Shown: piece by piece, positions 1 through 12,336 of the stretch
How the letters are laid out: each line of letters begins with the position of its first letter
Position numbering within the stretch: position 1 is the stretch's first letter
Assembly (NCBI GenBank): GCA_009843525.1
Contig: VYDH01000003.1
Location: 62,001 to 126,000, forward strand
Direction: 5' to 3'
Length of the DNA: 64,000 nt
Origin: Acidimicrobiales bacterium
GTDB taxonomy: Bacteria; Actinomycetota; Acidimicrobiia; Acidimicrobiales; Poriferisodalaceae
Made by a program: the position numbers and the translations under genes
The notes under the pieces: generated by a model
What the model saw: only the letters and a program-made list of their open reading frames with translations
Told to the model about the DNA's origin: nothing
The model's database searches: none

Positions 1-614
1 ATGCCCACGCCGATGGCGCCCGCTACGACGCGTCGACGACCGTGCCGGTCGGCCAGCACGGACACGCCGATCGCGAGCAGCGTCCCGATACGCACGACGG
101 CGCCCAGCACTCCTTGGGCGGCCTGATCGGCGCCGAATTCGTCGGCGGCGTAGGTGTGCAGCTCTGAGGGTGCATTCGCCAGGTAGCCGCTCAGCATGGC
201 TGCCGCCGCCAGCATGGCCATGACCGTCGCCGCGCGTGGGGTGAACCGCCGTGGAGGGGCCCAGACGGGCTGGGTGCCGTCGCCGGTGCGCCCCGTGCGC
301 ATCGCGCGCCGGACCGCGACGTTGAAGAGCGGGCCGAACCACGGCACCGCCAGGCGCCACTCGACCGTCTCGGTGACCTCGTAGCGATTTGTGACGTCGG
401 CCGTCGTGCTCTGTATCCGGTCCGTCCGCTGTTCCGAGGCTGGCGAAACCTCGACCAGGCGCGAGTAGCTGGTGAACGGCCCCTCCGCCAGCTCAAAGCG
501 GTGGCTGCCGTCAAGCATGGTGGCCGGCGTCTCGGCCACGATGTCGTTGCGGGGGCGCAGCAAGGCATCCACCTCGTCGGCATCGGCCACGAGTGTGCGC
601 ACGAGGCGGGTCAC
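1..614 (-). CDS. MFS transporter with N-terminal SRPBCC-like domain (3' end beyond window)
   Basis: Read on the minus strand from a GTG at 614, this frame stays open to the left edge, so only about 204 residues are visible. The first ~105 residues look like a soluble START/SRPBCC-type domain ending in a segment with the motif TVEWRLAVPWFGP. A hydrophobic helix follows (about residues 130-150), then a second helix and the loop DRHGRRRVV. That loop matches the classic motif between helices 2 and 3 of major facilitator transporters (G-x-x-x-D-R-x-G-R-R). The substrate cannot be guessed. The gene is divergent from murA with about 88 bases between them. The alternative upstream reading is limited by an in-frame stop at 672-674. 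The MFS call rests on one helix pair and one motif. Confidence 0.65.
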   Translation of the reverse strand, partial: MTRLVRTLVADADEVDALLRPRNDIVAETPATMLDGSHRFELAEGPFTSYSRLVEVSPASEQRTDRIQSTTADVTNRYEVTETVEWRLAVPWFGPLFNVAVRRAMRTGRTGDGTQPVWAPPRRFTPRAATVMAMLAAAAMLSGYLANAPSELHTYAADEFGADQAAQGVLGAVVRIGTLLAIGVSVLADRHGRRRVVAGAIGVG

Positions 615-702
615 GGCGGCGGGCCTAGCACACGCATCGGTCCCGTATCTGCATCGCGAGGGTGCTGCGCGTCACGAACCTGCCGTCAATGGTGGTATCG
701 CT

Positions 703-1989
703 ATGTCGGTGGATTTTGCCACCAGCGGCGAGCGCGACACGTTTGTGATGCAGCACAGCCGCGCGCTCGCTGGCGACGTCAGCATCGGCGGCGCCAAGAA
801 CAGCGTGCTCAAGCTGATGGCGGCGTGCCTGCTGGCAGAGGGGCAGCACGTCCTGGCCAACGTTCCCGATATCTCCGACGTAGCGCTCATGTGCGAGCTG
901 CTCGAGGCCATGGGCGTGACCGTGACGCGTGCCGATCACCGGCTGGTGATCGACGTGCCCGCCGAGCTGAACACCGAGGCGCCGTATCACCTGGTGGAGC
1001 GCATGCGTGCGTCGATCGTCGTGCTCGGCCCACTGCTGGGACGATTCGGAACAGCCCGCGTTGCCCTGCCGGGCGGCGACGACTTTGGACCGCGACCGAT
1101 CGACATGCACTTGCAGGCGCTCGAGAGCCTGGGGGCGACGTTCAGCACCGCGCACGGCGACATCTCGGCAACCGCAGAAGTGCTGAGGGGGGCGGAGGTT
1201 GTGCTCGAGTACCCCTCTGTCGGGGCGACCGAGAATGTGCTGATGGCCGCAGTGCGAGCCAAGGGCCGCACACGCATCGTGAATCCGGCACGAGAACCCG
1301 AGATCGGCGATCTCATCGAGTTCCTCAACCAGATGGGTGCGCGGGTCGGCTGGTCAGGGGATCGTCTGACGGTCGACGGGGTAGAACGATTGGCACCTGC
1401 CCCATCCGGCGACGGTTGCCGGGTGATTCCTGACCGCATCGAAGCAGCCACGTTCCTCGCAGCGGTCGGCATGTGCGGCGGGTCGGTGTTCCTGCGTCAC
1501 GCGGTGGCCGGGCACATGGCAATGCTCATTCGCAAGCTCACCGAGATGGGCATGCACATCGTGGTCGAGGAAGCGGGACTGCGGGCAACCGTGACCCAGC
1601 GGCTGGCGTCAGCCGACATCTCCACCTTGCCGTTCCCGGGTCTCGCGACCGACTACAAGCCGTTCCTCGTGTCGATGCTCACGACGGCTTCCGGCGTGGG
1701 AATCGTCACCGAGAACATCTTCACGGGTCGGTTCCGCTATATCGACGAGCTGCGGCGGATGGGTGCCGACATCCGAACTGAGGGTCACCACGCCGTTGTG
1801 CGCGGGGTGGAGCGGCTGTCGGGAGCACCGGTGCGCGCGCACGACATCCGCGCCGGCGCAGCGCTGGTGGTGGCGGGCCTCGCCGCTACGGGCGAGACAG
1901 AGGTTGCCGGCGCGGTCCATATCGACCGTGGTTATGAGGACTTGGCCGGCAAACTCGCCGGTCTCGGTGCCAGCATCACGCGTCGCTGA
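703..1989 (+). CDS. murA: UDP-N-acetylglucosamine 1-carboxyvinyltransferase
   Basis: This enzyme transfers enolpyruvate from PEP to UDP-GlcNAc, the first committed cytoplasmic step of peptidoglycan synthesis. The 428-residue product has the family length and the two-fold repeated EPSP-synthase-like fold. The substrate-binding Lys-Asn pair is at residues 32-33 (GGAKNSVLKLMAA). The catalytic-loop position that is Cys in E. coli (Cys115) is Asp126 here (LPGGDDFGPRPID), as in M. tuberculosis MurA, where Asp confers natural fosfomycin resistance. C-terminal family segments TENIFTGRFRYIDE and HHAVVRG are present. I chose the ATG at 703. An ATG at 748 would begin right at the conserved core and cannot be excluded, and the longer in-frame extension upstream has no family counterpart. 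Confidence 0.93.
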   Translation: MSVDFATSGERDTFVMQHSRALAGDVSIGGAKNSVLKLMAACLLAEGQHVLANVPDISDVALMCELLEAMGVTVTRADHRLVIDVPAELNTEAPYHLVERMRASIVVLGPLLGRFGTARVALPGGDDFGPRPIDMHLQALESLGATFSTAHGDISATAEVLRGAEVVLEYPSVGATENVLMAAVRAKGRTRIVNPAREPEIGDLIEFLNQMGARVGWSGDRLTVDGVERLAPAPSGDGCRVIPDRIEAATFLAAVGMCGGSVFLRHAVAGHMAMLIRKLTEMGMHIVVEEAGLRATVTQRLASADISTLPFPGLATDYKPFLVSMLTTASGVGIVTENIFTGRFRYIDELRRMGADIRTEGHHAVVRGVERLSGAPVRAHDIRAGAALVVAGLAATGETEVAGAVHIDRGYEDLAGKLAGLGASITRR

Positions 1990-2031
1990 AATGTGCCGCC
2001 CTCGGCGCATGTCGCTACCGTCGGCGCGCCG

Positions 2032-2997
2032 ATGACACCACACGACGATCCGCTCACGGCCGATGTGGCGGGGCTCCTCGAAGCTGCGCGCAGCGGACAG
2101 CGCCGCGCCCTGGCACGGGTGATGTCGTTGGTCGAACGCGGCGGCTCGCAGGCGCGCGCGCTGGGCGCAGTCACGTTCGCCCAATCAGGCAACGCGCACA
2201 CGGTCGGCATCACCGGTGCACCCGGGGCCGGCAAGTCGACGCTCAACTCAGCCGTCGTCGGCGTGGCACGCGAGCGAGGCGAGCGGCTGGCAGTTCTGGC
2301 GATTGACCCGTCGTCGCCGTTCAGCGGCGGCGCAATCCTGGGCGACCGCGTGCGCATGTCCGACCACACCTTCGACGAAGACGTCTACATCCGGTCGATG
2401 GCAACCCGGGGCCACCTCGGCGGCCTGACATTGGCGACACCGCTGGCCGTACGGGTGCTCGACGCACTGGGTTGGCCTTGGGTACTGATCGAGACGGTCG
2501 GCGTCGGCCAGATCGAGACGGAGATCGTGGGCGCGGCAGATACCACCGTCGTCGTGGTGAACCCCGGTTGGGGCGACTCGGTGCAGGCCAACAAGGCCGG
2601 TCTCATGGAGATCGCCGACATCTTCGTGGTGAACAAGGCCGATCGGCCCGGCACATCGGAAACGTGCCGGGACATCCGCCAGATGCTGGATCTGTCTGCA
2701 CCCGGCGATTGGGACCCCCCGATCCTGACCTCGGTGGGCACCACCGGCGAGGGCGCCGCGGAGTTGTGGGATGCCGTCTGTGCGCACCGCGACCACTGCA
2801 CGGTCTCGGGTGAGCTTGAGTCTCGCCGCGCGGCCAGGGTGCAGACCGAGCTTGATGAGGTCCTGCGGGCCACGATTGCCGAACGCGTGGCAACCCTCGC
2901 CGAGGGGCCTGCTGCGAAGCGCCTGCGCCAGCAACTGGCCCGCCGAGAGCTCGATCCCTACGCAGCCGCCGAGATGCTCCTCGACCACGAGCGCTGA
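2032..2997 (+). CDS. meaB: MeaB/ArgK-type G3E GTPase, methylmalonyl-CoA mutase chaperone
   Basis: MeaB is a P-loop GTPase that gates adenosylcobalamin loading and protects methylmalonyl-CoA mutase. This 321-residue protein shows Walker A GAPGAGKST, the family segment DPSSPFSGGAILGDRVRM, switch ETVGVGQ and the guanine-specificity motif NKAD. It has the usual C-terminal helical dimerisation arm. The ATG at 2032 fits family length (an in-frame GTG at 1993 would add 13 residues). It starts 42 bases after murA on the same strand. No mutase gene is nearby, so the partner must be encoded elsewhere. Confidence 0.9.
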   Translation: MTPHDDPLTADVAGLLEAARSGQRRALARVMSLVERGGSQARALGAVTFAQSGNAHTVGITGAPGAGKSTLNSAVVGVARERGERLAVLAIDPSSPFSGGAILGDRVRMSDHTFDEDVYIRSMATRGHLGGLTLATPLAVRVLDALGWPWVLIETVGVGQIETEIVGAADTTVVVVNPGWGDSVQANKAGLMEIADIFVVNKADRPGTSETCRDIRQMLDLSAPGDWDPPILTSVGTTGEGAAELWDAVCAHRDHCTVSGELESRRAARVQTELDEVLRATIAERVATLAEGPAAKRLRQQLARRELDPYAAAEMLLDHER

Positions 2998-3066
2998 TAC
3001 GCAGTCGACCGATTGCGGCAGATGGTTTCCTGACTCCGGCAAGTCAGGACGACTCAGGCGAACTCG

Positions 3067-4191
3067 TCAGTCGAGTTCGCCGCGGGCGAGCGCGAAAACC
3101 GCCTCGCGCTCGTTGGGATGCAGGTTGCGGTCGAGGAGCCGCAGGTCGGCTGCTGCGCGTAAGTGCGAAAGGATCGCGTCGGCACCGAACTCCTTGAGAA
3201 ATGCACGGGCAAAGCGGGTACGAAAAGCGTTGATGACTGCCCGGGCCGCAGCGTGGTTGTCGGGCGCAGCGGTGCGCAGCCGCACATAGGTGGACGCAGC
3301 GTCGAAGGCCGCGTCGCCGGCTGCTGCGTTCGACCAATCGATGACGACGGGGCCGTCGGGGGTGAGCTTGACGTTGTCAGGCTGCAGGTCGAGATGCACC
3401 ACCGAGCTGCCGCCCGAAACCTTGGCCCAGTTGCCTGGAGCAGGCACGTCGCCGAGCAGCCGGTGCAGCCGCGCCAGACCCTTGACGTGGCGTGTCAGGA
3501 GCCACGGCTTGGCCGCGAGCTCGTCGAGCATCGTCGGGCCGGTCAGACGCGCCATCACCACCGAGTGATTGTCGGGCTGCTCGATGACCTCCGGAGCAGG
3601 AAATCCGTGGGCCCGCACGTGGCGCATTGCTGCGGCCTCGTGACTCAGATCCCGGCCGCGCAGGCTCATGCGAATGATGTGCGGGCCGTAGGCGCGCATC
3701 TCTGAGTCGCGGCCCATCCCCAGCAGCGGTCCCGGCTCATGGCCGGTCGGCCCCTGCTGGCGTTCGAGCATCCGCGCGCGCAGGTTCCGCAGGTTCTTGC
3801 GCCAGACGCGTTCAAGCACCAGGGAGGCGGGTTGCTGGCCGGCCCGCGAGCCGAAGTACCACGGCAGTGTCAGATCTTCGCTCCAAGTGAAGCGAGTGCC
3901 GTCTTCGATGGGCTGGAGCGCGAAGCGGCCAGTGCCGGTCACCGCGCCCCGATGGGTGATGCCGAGCGTGTTCGGCGGGTCCCACTCGGTGACCTCGAGT
4001 TTGTCCGTGGTCTTCAGCGGTCCGATCTTGGTGACGCACTCGAACGTTGTGCCGACGCCCTCAGTCTGGGCAGTCGTGAAGTCGATCGACTGAGCGTCGG
4101 TCATCCACTCGACATTGCTAGCGAGATCTGCGACGTAATCCCAGACTTCCTGCGGCGCTGCCGGAATGTCGATGGAGACCTCGATACCCAT
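3067..4191 (-). CDS. SRPBCC domain fused to aminoglycoside-phosphotransferase-like kinase
   Basis: A 374-residue protein with two domains. Residues 1 to about 135 form a START/SRPBCC lipid- or ligand-binding domain (IDIPAAPQEVWDYVADL, then DGTRFTWSEDL). Residues from about 185 to 360 resemble the APH/choline-kinase fold: catalytic-loop HLDLQPDN (H-x-D-x-x-x-x-N) followed by VIDWSNA, where the Asp should bind metal. The ATP-binding N-lobe is poorly recognisable. SRPBCC and APH domains are common separately, and I do not recognise this fusion as a named family. A small-molecule phosphotransferase role is inference. The start at ATG 4191 begins exactly at the SRPBCC domain; a GTG at 4224 would add 11 residues. 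It is convergent with meaB. Confidence 0.72.
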   Translation of the reverse strand: MGIEVSIDIPAAPQEVWDYVADLASNVEWMTDAQSIDFTTAQTEGVGTTFECVTKIGPLKTTDKLEVTEWDPPNTLGITHRGAVTGTGRFALQPIEDGTRFTWSEDLTLPWYFGSRAGQQPASLVLERVWRKNLRNLRARMLERQQGPTGHEPGPLLGMGRDSEMRAYGPHIIRMSLRGRDLSHEAAAMRHVRAHGFPAPEVIEQPDNHSVVMARLTGPTMLDELAAKPWLLTRHVKGLARLHRLLGDVPAPGNWAKVSGGSSVVHLDLQPDNVKLTPDGPVVIDWSNAAAGDAAFDAASTYVRLRTAAPDNHAAARAVINAFRTRFARAFLKEFGADAILSHLRAAADLRLLDRNLHPNEREAVFALARGELD

Positions 4192-4406
4192 GCCCGTGAT
4201 TGCCCTGTCGATGTCTGCCTGCACGCGAATCGCGTCTCGGATCGCTGGCGCGCTTCGTCACGCCGACGTTCGTTTCCAGCGACCGGCAAGTGTGGCACCG
4301 CCTGCGGCCGTTGTCACACCGCGCCCGGTGCAGCAGCGGATTCTGCCTTGCTGACTGCGTGAAGCGCCCGGCAGGACGCCTCGGGCTGTGCTCGTAACCT
4401 CAGCGT

Positions 4407-5552
4407 GTGACTGCTGATCGGAATCGCCCTGCGTACCTCGACTGCGCTGCGTCGACGCCAATGCGTCGGTGCGCCATCGAGGCCATGACGCCGTACTTGG
4501 AGCAGCAGTTCGCCAATCCTTCGGGAGCGCACCGCATGGCCCGCAAGTCGCGCGCAGCCATTGACGATGCCCGCGAGGTCGTCGCCGAGGCGCTCGGATT
4601 CGACCCGCACGGCGTCGTGTTCACCAGCGGCGGGACTGAAGCAGACAATCTCGCTGTGCACGGCGTGACTTCCGCAACAGGCACGACGGCGCTGTGCCCG
4701 GCGACCGAACACCACGCGGTGCTCCACCCCGTCGAAGCGGTGGGCGGCCGCTACGTGCAGGTCGACGCCGGCGGCGATGTCGACCTCGACCACCTGGCCG
4801 CACAGTTGGCACCCGATGCGGGCCCGCCCGTGGGGTTGGTGTCGGTGATGCTGGTCAACAACGAGTCGGGCGTCATTGCCGATCTTGATGCCGTGGCCGA
4901 CGTGATCGGGCGCCATGCCCCCGAGGCGCTCTTGCACACTGACGCGGTGCAAGGAGTCAACTGGGTCGACATCGCTGCAGCGGCGCGCTCGGCAGATCTG
5001 CTGTCGTTGAGCGGCCACAAGTTCGGCGGGCCCAAGGGCGTGGGCGTGCTAGCCATCCGGCCCGGCGTGACGCTGTCGGCGCAGCAGCTCGGAGGCGGCC
5101 AAGAGGCCGATCGGCGCAGCGGCACGCACAACACTGCGGGCATCGCCGCGCTCGGCGCCGCGCTCGGCGAGTTGAATGAGACGCGCGACGAGGACATCTG
5201 CCGGATCAGGGAACTGGCGGACCGGCTGGCCGATGGCCTGCTGGCGGCGATTGATGGGTGCACCGAGACGGTCGCGCGGTCTCGGCGAGCCGCGGGTATC
5301 TGCCAGCTGCTTATCGACGGCATCGAGACCGAGGCGCTGCTGGTGTTGCTCGACCGCTTCGATGTGATGGCCTCCGCGGCGGCCTCGTGCGCGTCGGGTG
5401 CCATGGAGCCGAGCCATGTTCTTGCCGCCATGGGAGTCGAGCGGCAGACCGCAGCCGGCTCGCTCCGCCTGTCGCTCGGCTGGTGTACCGAACCCTGGGA
5501 GATCGAGCGAGCCATCGACGCCATCCCCAACTGCGTGGAGCAGCTGCGATGA
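4407..5552 (+). CDS. Cysteine desulfurase (NifS/IscS family)
   Basis: A PLP enzyme that removes sulfur from cysteine as an enzyme-bound persulfide. The 381-residue product shows the start AYLDCAASTPM, the ATEHHAV segment, and the PLP lysine in SGHKFGGPKG (Lys205). The persulfide Cys328 lies in ASCASGAMEPSH. GTG at 4407 is the start. The stop overlaps the ATG of mnmA (ATGA), so the two are almost certainly translationally coupled. That arrangement suggests this desulfurase donates sulfur for tRNA 2-thiouridine; whether it also serves Fe-S assembly cannot be told from here. Confidence 0.9.
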   Translation: MTADRNRPAYLDCAASTPMRRCAIEAMTPYLEQQFANPSGAHRMARKSRAAIDDAREVVAEALGFDPHGVVFTSGGTEADNLAVHGVTSATGTTALCPATEHHAVLHPVEAVGGRYVQVDAGGDVDLDHLAAQLAPDAGPPVGLVSVMLVNNESGVIADLDAVADVIGRHAPEALLHTDAVQGVNWVDIAAAARSADLLSLSGHKFGGPKGVGVLAIRPGVTLSAQQLGGGQEADRRSGTHNTAGIAALGAALGELNETRDEDICRIRELADRLADGLLAAIDGCTETVARSRRAAGICQLLIDGIETEALLVLLDRFDVMASAAASCASGAMEPSHVLAAMGVERQTAAGSLRLSLGWCTEPWEIERAIDAIPNCVEQLR

Positions 5553-6642
5553 CTCCCGAGCGGCACGGAGCTGCGGGCAGCTCCGATCTGCACAGTGCCG
5601 CTGCAGGGAGCAGGGTGCTCGTTGCGATGTCGGGCGGTGTCGACAGCTCGGTCGCTGCGGCCCTGTGCTTGCGCGCTGGGCACGACGTGGTCGGCGTCAC
5701 CCTGAAGCTGTGGGGCGGCCCGCAGGACCAGGGTTGCTGCGCCGTCTCCGACGTGGACGATGCCCGCCGGGTGTGCCAGCAGCTCGGCATCGACCATTTC
5801 GTCTTCAACTATGCGGCCGAGTTCGAGCGCGATGTCGTCGAGCCGTACGTCGACGCACACCGGCGGGGCCGTACGCCCAACCCGTGCATTGCCTGCAACC
5901 GGCACGTCAAGTTCGACGTGCTCCTGGACCGTGCCCGCCGCCTGGGCTTCGAGCGTCTGGTCACGGGCCATCACGTGCGCATCAGCACCCAGGGCGGCAG
6001 GCGACGGCTGCAGCGTGGCGCCGACAGCGCGAAAGACCAGTCGTACGTGCTGTACATGCTGTCCGAAACCGACCTGGCGGACCTGTGGTTCCCGGTCGGC
6101 GACTACCGCAAAGACGGGTTGCGAGCGCTCGCTGCAGAGCTCGGTCTGCGAACTGCTCACAAGCCCGAGAGCCAGGATGTCTGCTTCATCACCGAGGCTG
6201 CCGGCAGGGAGCGCTTTTTGGCCGAGCGCATCGACCTGCATCCGGCGGAGCTGGTCGATGCGGCGGGTCAACGCGTTGGCACCGCTCCTGCGGTGGAGCT
6301 CGTGACTGTCGGCCAGCGCAGGGGTCTTGACCTCGGCGGCGCACCGCAGCGGCGCTATGCGGTTGACGTGGACATTGCCGCTCGCCGTGTCACGGTGGGC
6401 GGGGCCTCCGAGCTGGCGGCACCAGGCGTCCGGCTGGTCGATCATCGCTGGGCCGGCGCTGCCATCCATGGCGATGTTCTGGCTCAGACGAGCGCCCACG
6501 GTCCGGCTTTGCCGGCGCGCCTCGATGCCGAGGGCCACTTGCGGTGGGCGGAGCCCCGGCGCCGCGTCGCTGCTGGCCAGGCGGTCGTGTTTTACATAGG
6601 TGACGAGGTGCTCGGCGGCGCGACCGCCGCCGGACATCTCGC

Positions 6643-6646
<4 letters not shown>
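5549..6646 (+). CDS. mnmA: tRNA-specific 2-thiouridylase MnmA
   Basis: MnmA adenylates and thiolates U34 of tRNA-Lys, -Glu and -Gln. The 365-residue product has the PP-loop SGGVDSSV near residue 30 and the two redox cysteines of the family: Cys113 in NPCIACN and Cys212 in QDVCF. The tRNA-recognition segment DQSYVLYML is also present. It starts at an ATG overlapping the desulfurase stop by four bases, and ends with an ATGA overlap to the next gene. The three form one operon. Confidence 0.94.
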
Positions 6647-10432
<3,786 letters not shown>

Positions 10433-10458
10433 GGCCGCACCGGTACCCTGCCGCTGCA

Positions 10459-10770
10459 ATGGGAGAGCCGACTGCAGCGATGAGCACGGACCAGGTGGCG
10501 CATGTGGCGCGGCTTGCCCGGATCGAGCTCACCTCCGACGAGATCGAGCACTACACGGGCCACTTGGGACGTGTGCTCGAGCATGCTCGTCAGCTCGAAG
10601 ATCTGGATCTCGACGATGTGCCGCCGCTCGCACACCCCTACCCGCTCCGCAACGTGTTCCGTGACGATGTCGAGAGCTCGCCGGTGGACCGGGACGAGGT
10701 GCTGTCCCAGGCGCCCGCCGCTTCCGGCGGGCAGTTCGAAGTGCCGCCGGTACTCGGCGCGGAAGCCTGA
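10459..10770 (+). CDS. gatC: Asp/Glu-tRNA amidotransferase subunit C
   Basis: The small GatCAB subunit that stabilises GatA against GatB. The 103-residue product has the family pattern VAHVARLARIELTSDEI and ends GGQFEVPPVL, typical of GatC. Either the ATG at 10459 or the one at 10480 (MSTDQVAHV) could be the start; the second aligns better with usual GatC length (about 95). gatA follows after 30 bases. Confidence 0.92.
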   Translation: MGEPTAAMSTDQVAHVARLARIELTSDEIEHYTGHLGRVLEHARQLEDLDLDDVPPLAHPYPLRNVFRDDVESSPVDRDEVLSQAPAASGGQFEVPPVLGAEA

Positions 10771-10800
10771 GCTGGCCGTGTCCCGCTCGGTGATTGCACA

Positions 10801-12336
10801 ATGACTTCGGCGCACGTCATCGCCTCCGAAGTGCGCGCCGGCACCCGTCGAGCAACGGATGTGCTCGAAGACTTCCTCGGCCGCGTCGCGACCCACGATG
10901 GTGATGTCCACGCGTTCAACACAGTGACGGCCGAGCAGGCTCGAGCCGCTGCAGCGGCCATCGATGCAGCAGCCGAGGGGGGCCGCGACCCCGGACCGCT
11001 GGCGGGCGTCCCCGTGGCCTTCAAAGACAACCTGTGCACGCGTGGCGTGGCCACCACCTGCTCGTCGCGGATGCTCGAAGGCTGGCAGCCTCCCTACGAC
11101 GCCACGGTCGTACAGGCCATGACGGCCGCCGGTGCCGTGATGATCGGCAAGACCAACCTCGACGAATTCGCGATGGGCAGCTCCACCGAGCACTCGGCAT
11201 TCGGCCCCACGCGCAATCCCTACGACCTCGCCCGGGTGCCTGGCGGCTCCAGCGGGGGCTCGGCTGCAGCGGTGGCCGCCGGCTTCGCGCCGCTGGCGCT
11301 GGGCTCCGATACCGGCGGCTCGATCCGCCAGCCTGCATCGCTGTGCGGCATTGTGGGCATCAAGCCCACCTACGGCCGCGTCAGCCGCTACGGGCTCGTG
11401 GCCTTCGCCAGCTCGTTTGACCAGATCGGCCCGTTCGCAACCGACGTCGCCGATGCTGCGCTCGCACTCGATGTGATCAGTGGCCACGATCCTGCCGACA
11501 GCACGTCGATTCCCGCAGCCGTGCCCGACTTTGAGGCCGCGCTGGCGCGGGGCGTTGAGGGCTTGCGAGTGGGTGTCGTCAGCGAGCTGACCGGGAGCGG
11601 CCGCAATGGTGCTGCGACCGGTGGCCCAGCGCCGGGAGATGCAGCAGGCGAGGTGCTCGACGGGATCGATGCGGATGTGACCGAGCGGGTGCTCGAGGCG
11701 GCTGATGCGCTGGCCGACGCAGGGGCGACCGTCGGCAGGGTCTCGGTGCCCGCGGTCACCTACGGCCTCACGGCGTATTACCTCATCGCACCGGCGGAGG
11801 CCTCGAGCAATCTGGCGCGTTACGACGGCACTCGTTACGGGCTGCGGGTTGAGGGCGCCGACGTCGAGGAGATGAACCGCTTGACTCGCCGGGCTGGCTT
11901 CGGCGACGAGGTCAAGGCGCGCATCATGCTGGGCACCTTCGCCCTCAGCGCCGGCTACTACGACGCCTACTACGGCAAGGCCCAGCGGGTCCGCATGCTG
12001 ACCCGGCGAGACTTCGACGCTGCCTACGCCGATTTCGACGTGCTGCTGTCGCCCACCTCGCCCTGCGTGGCATTCCGCTTCGGCGAGCGCGCCGACCCGA
12101 TGACCATGTATCGGTGCGACACCTGCACCATCCCGTCGAATCTCTCGGGCGATCCGGCCATGTCGGTGCCATTCGGAACCGGCGCGGAGGGCTTGCCGGT
12201 GGGCGTGCAGGTCATGGCCCCCGCGCTGGGCGAGGAGACGATGCTGACCGTGGCTGCAGCGCTGGAGCGCGCCGCGCCGCCGCTGCCGAAGCCGCCGCTG
12301 GCCGCCGTGACCGGCTCGACAGGGGCAGGACGCTGA
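10801..12336 (+). CDS. gatA: Asp/Glu-tRNA amidotransferase subunit A
   Basis: The glutaminase/amidase subunit that releases ammonia used to amidate Glu-tRNA(Gln) or Asp-tRNA(Asn). The 511-residue protein has the amidase-signature Ser-cisSer-Lys triad: Lys75 (AFKDN), Ser150 (GGSSGGS) and Ser174 (TGGSIRQPA). The spacing is the same as in characterised GatA. A Gly/Ala-rich insertion near residues 262-285 ([17 protein letters not shown]) is slightly unusual. The stop overlaps the gatB start by one base. Confidence 0.95.
   Translation: MTSAHVIASEVRAGTRRATDVLEDFLGRVATHDGDVHAFNTVTAEQARAAAAAIDAAAEGGRDPGPLAGVPVAFKDNLCTRGVATTCSSRMLEGWQPPYDATVVQAMTAAGAVMIGKTNLDEFAMGSSTEHSAFGPTRNPYDLARVPGGSSGGSAAAVAAGFAPLALGSDTGGSIRQPASLCGIVGIKPTYGRVSRYGLVAFASSFDQIGPFATDVADAALALDVISGHDPADSTSIPAAVPDFEAALARGVEGLRVGVVSELTGSGRNGAATGGPAPGDAAGEVLDGIDADVTERVLEAADALADAGATVGRVSVPAVTYGLTAYYLIAPAEASSNLARYDGTRYGLRVEGADVEEMNRLTRRAGFGDEVKARIMLGTFALSAGYYDAYYGKAQRVRMLTRRDFDAAYADFDVLLSPTSPCVAFRFGERADPMTMYRCDTCTIPSNLSGDPAMSVPFGTGAEGLPVGVQVMAPALGEETMLTVAAALERAAPPLPKPPLAAVTGSTGAGR

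Noticed and set aside
4751..6637. A 628-codon minus-strand frame opposite the desulfurase and mnmA genes
   Set aside because: It is antisense to two clear enzymes with intact motifs, and its own translation shows no domain and an erratic composition typical of high-GC antisense frames.
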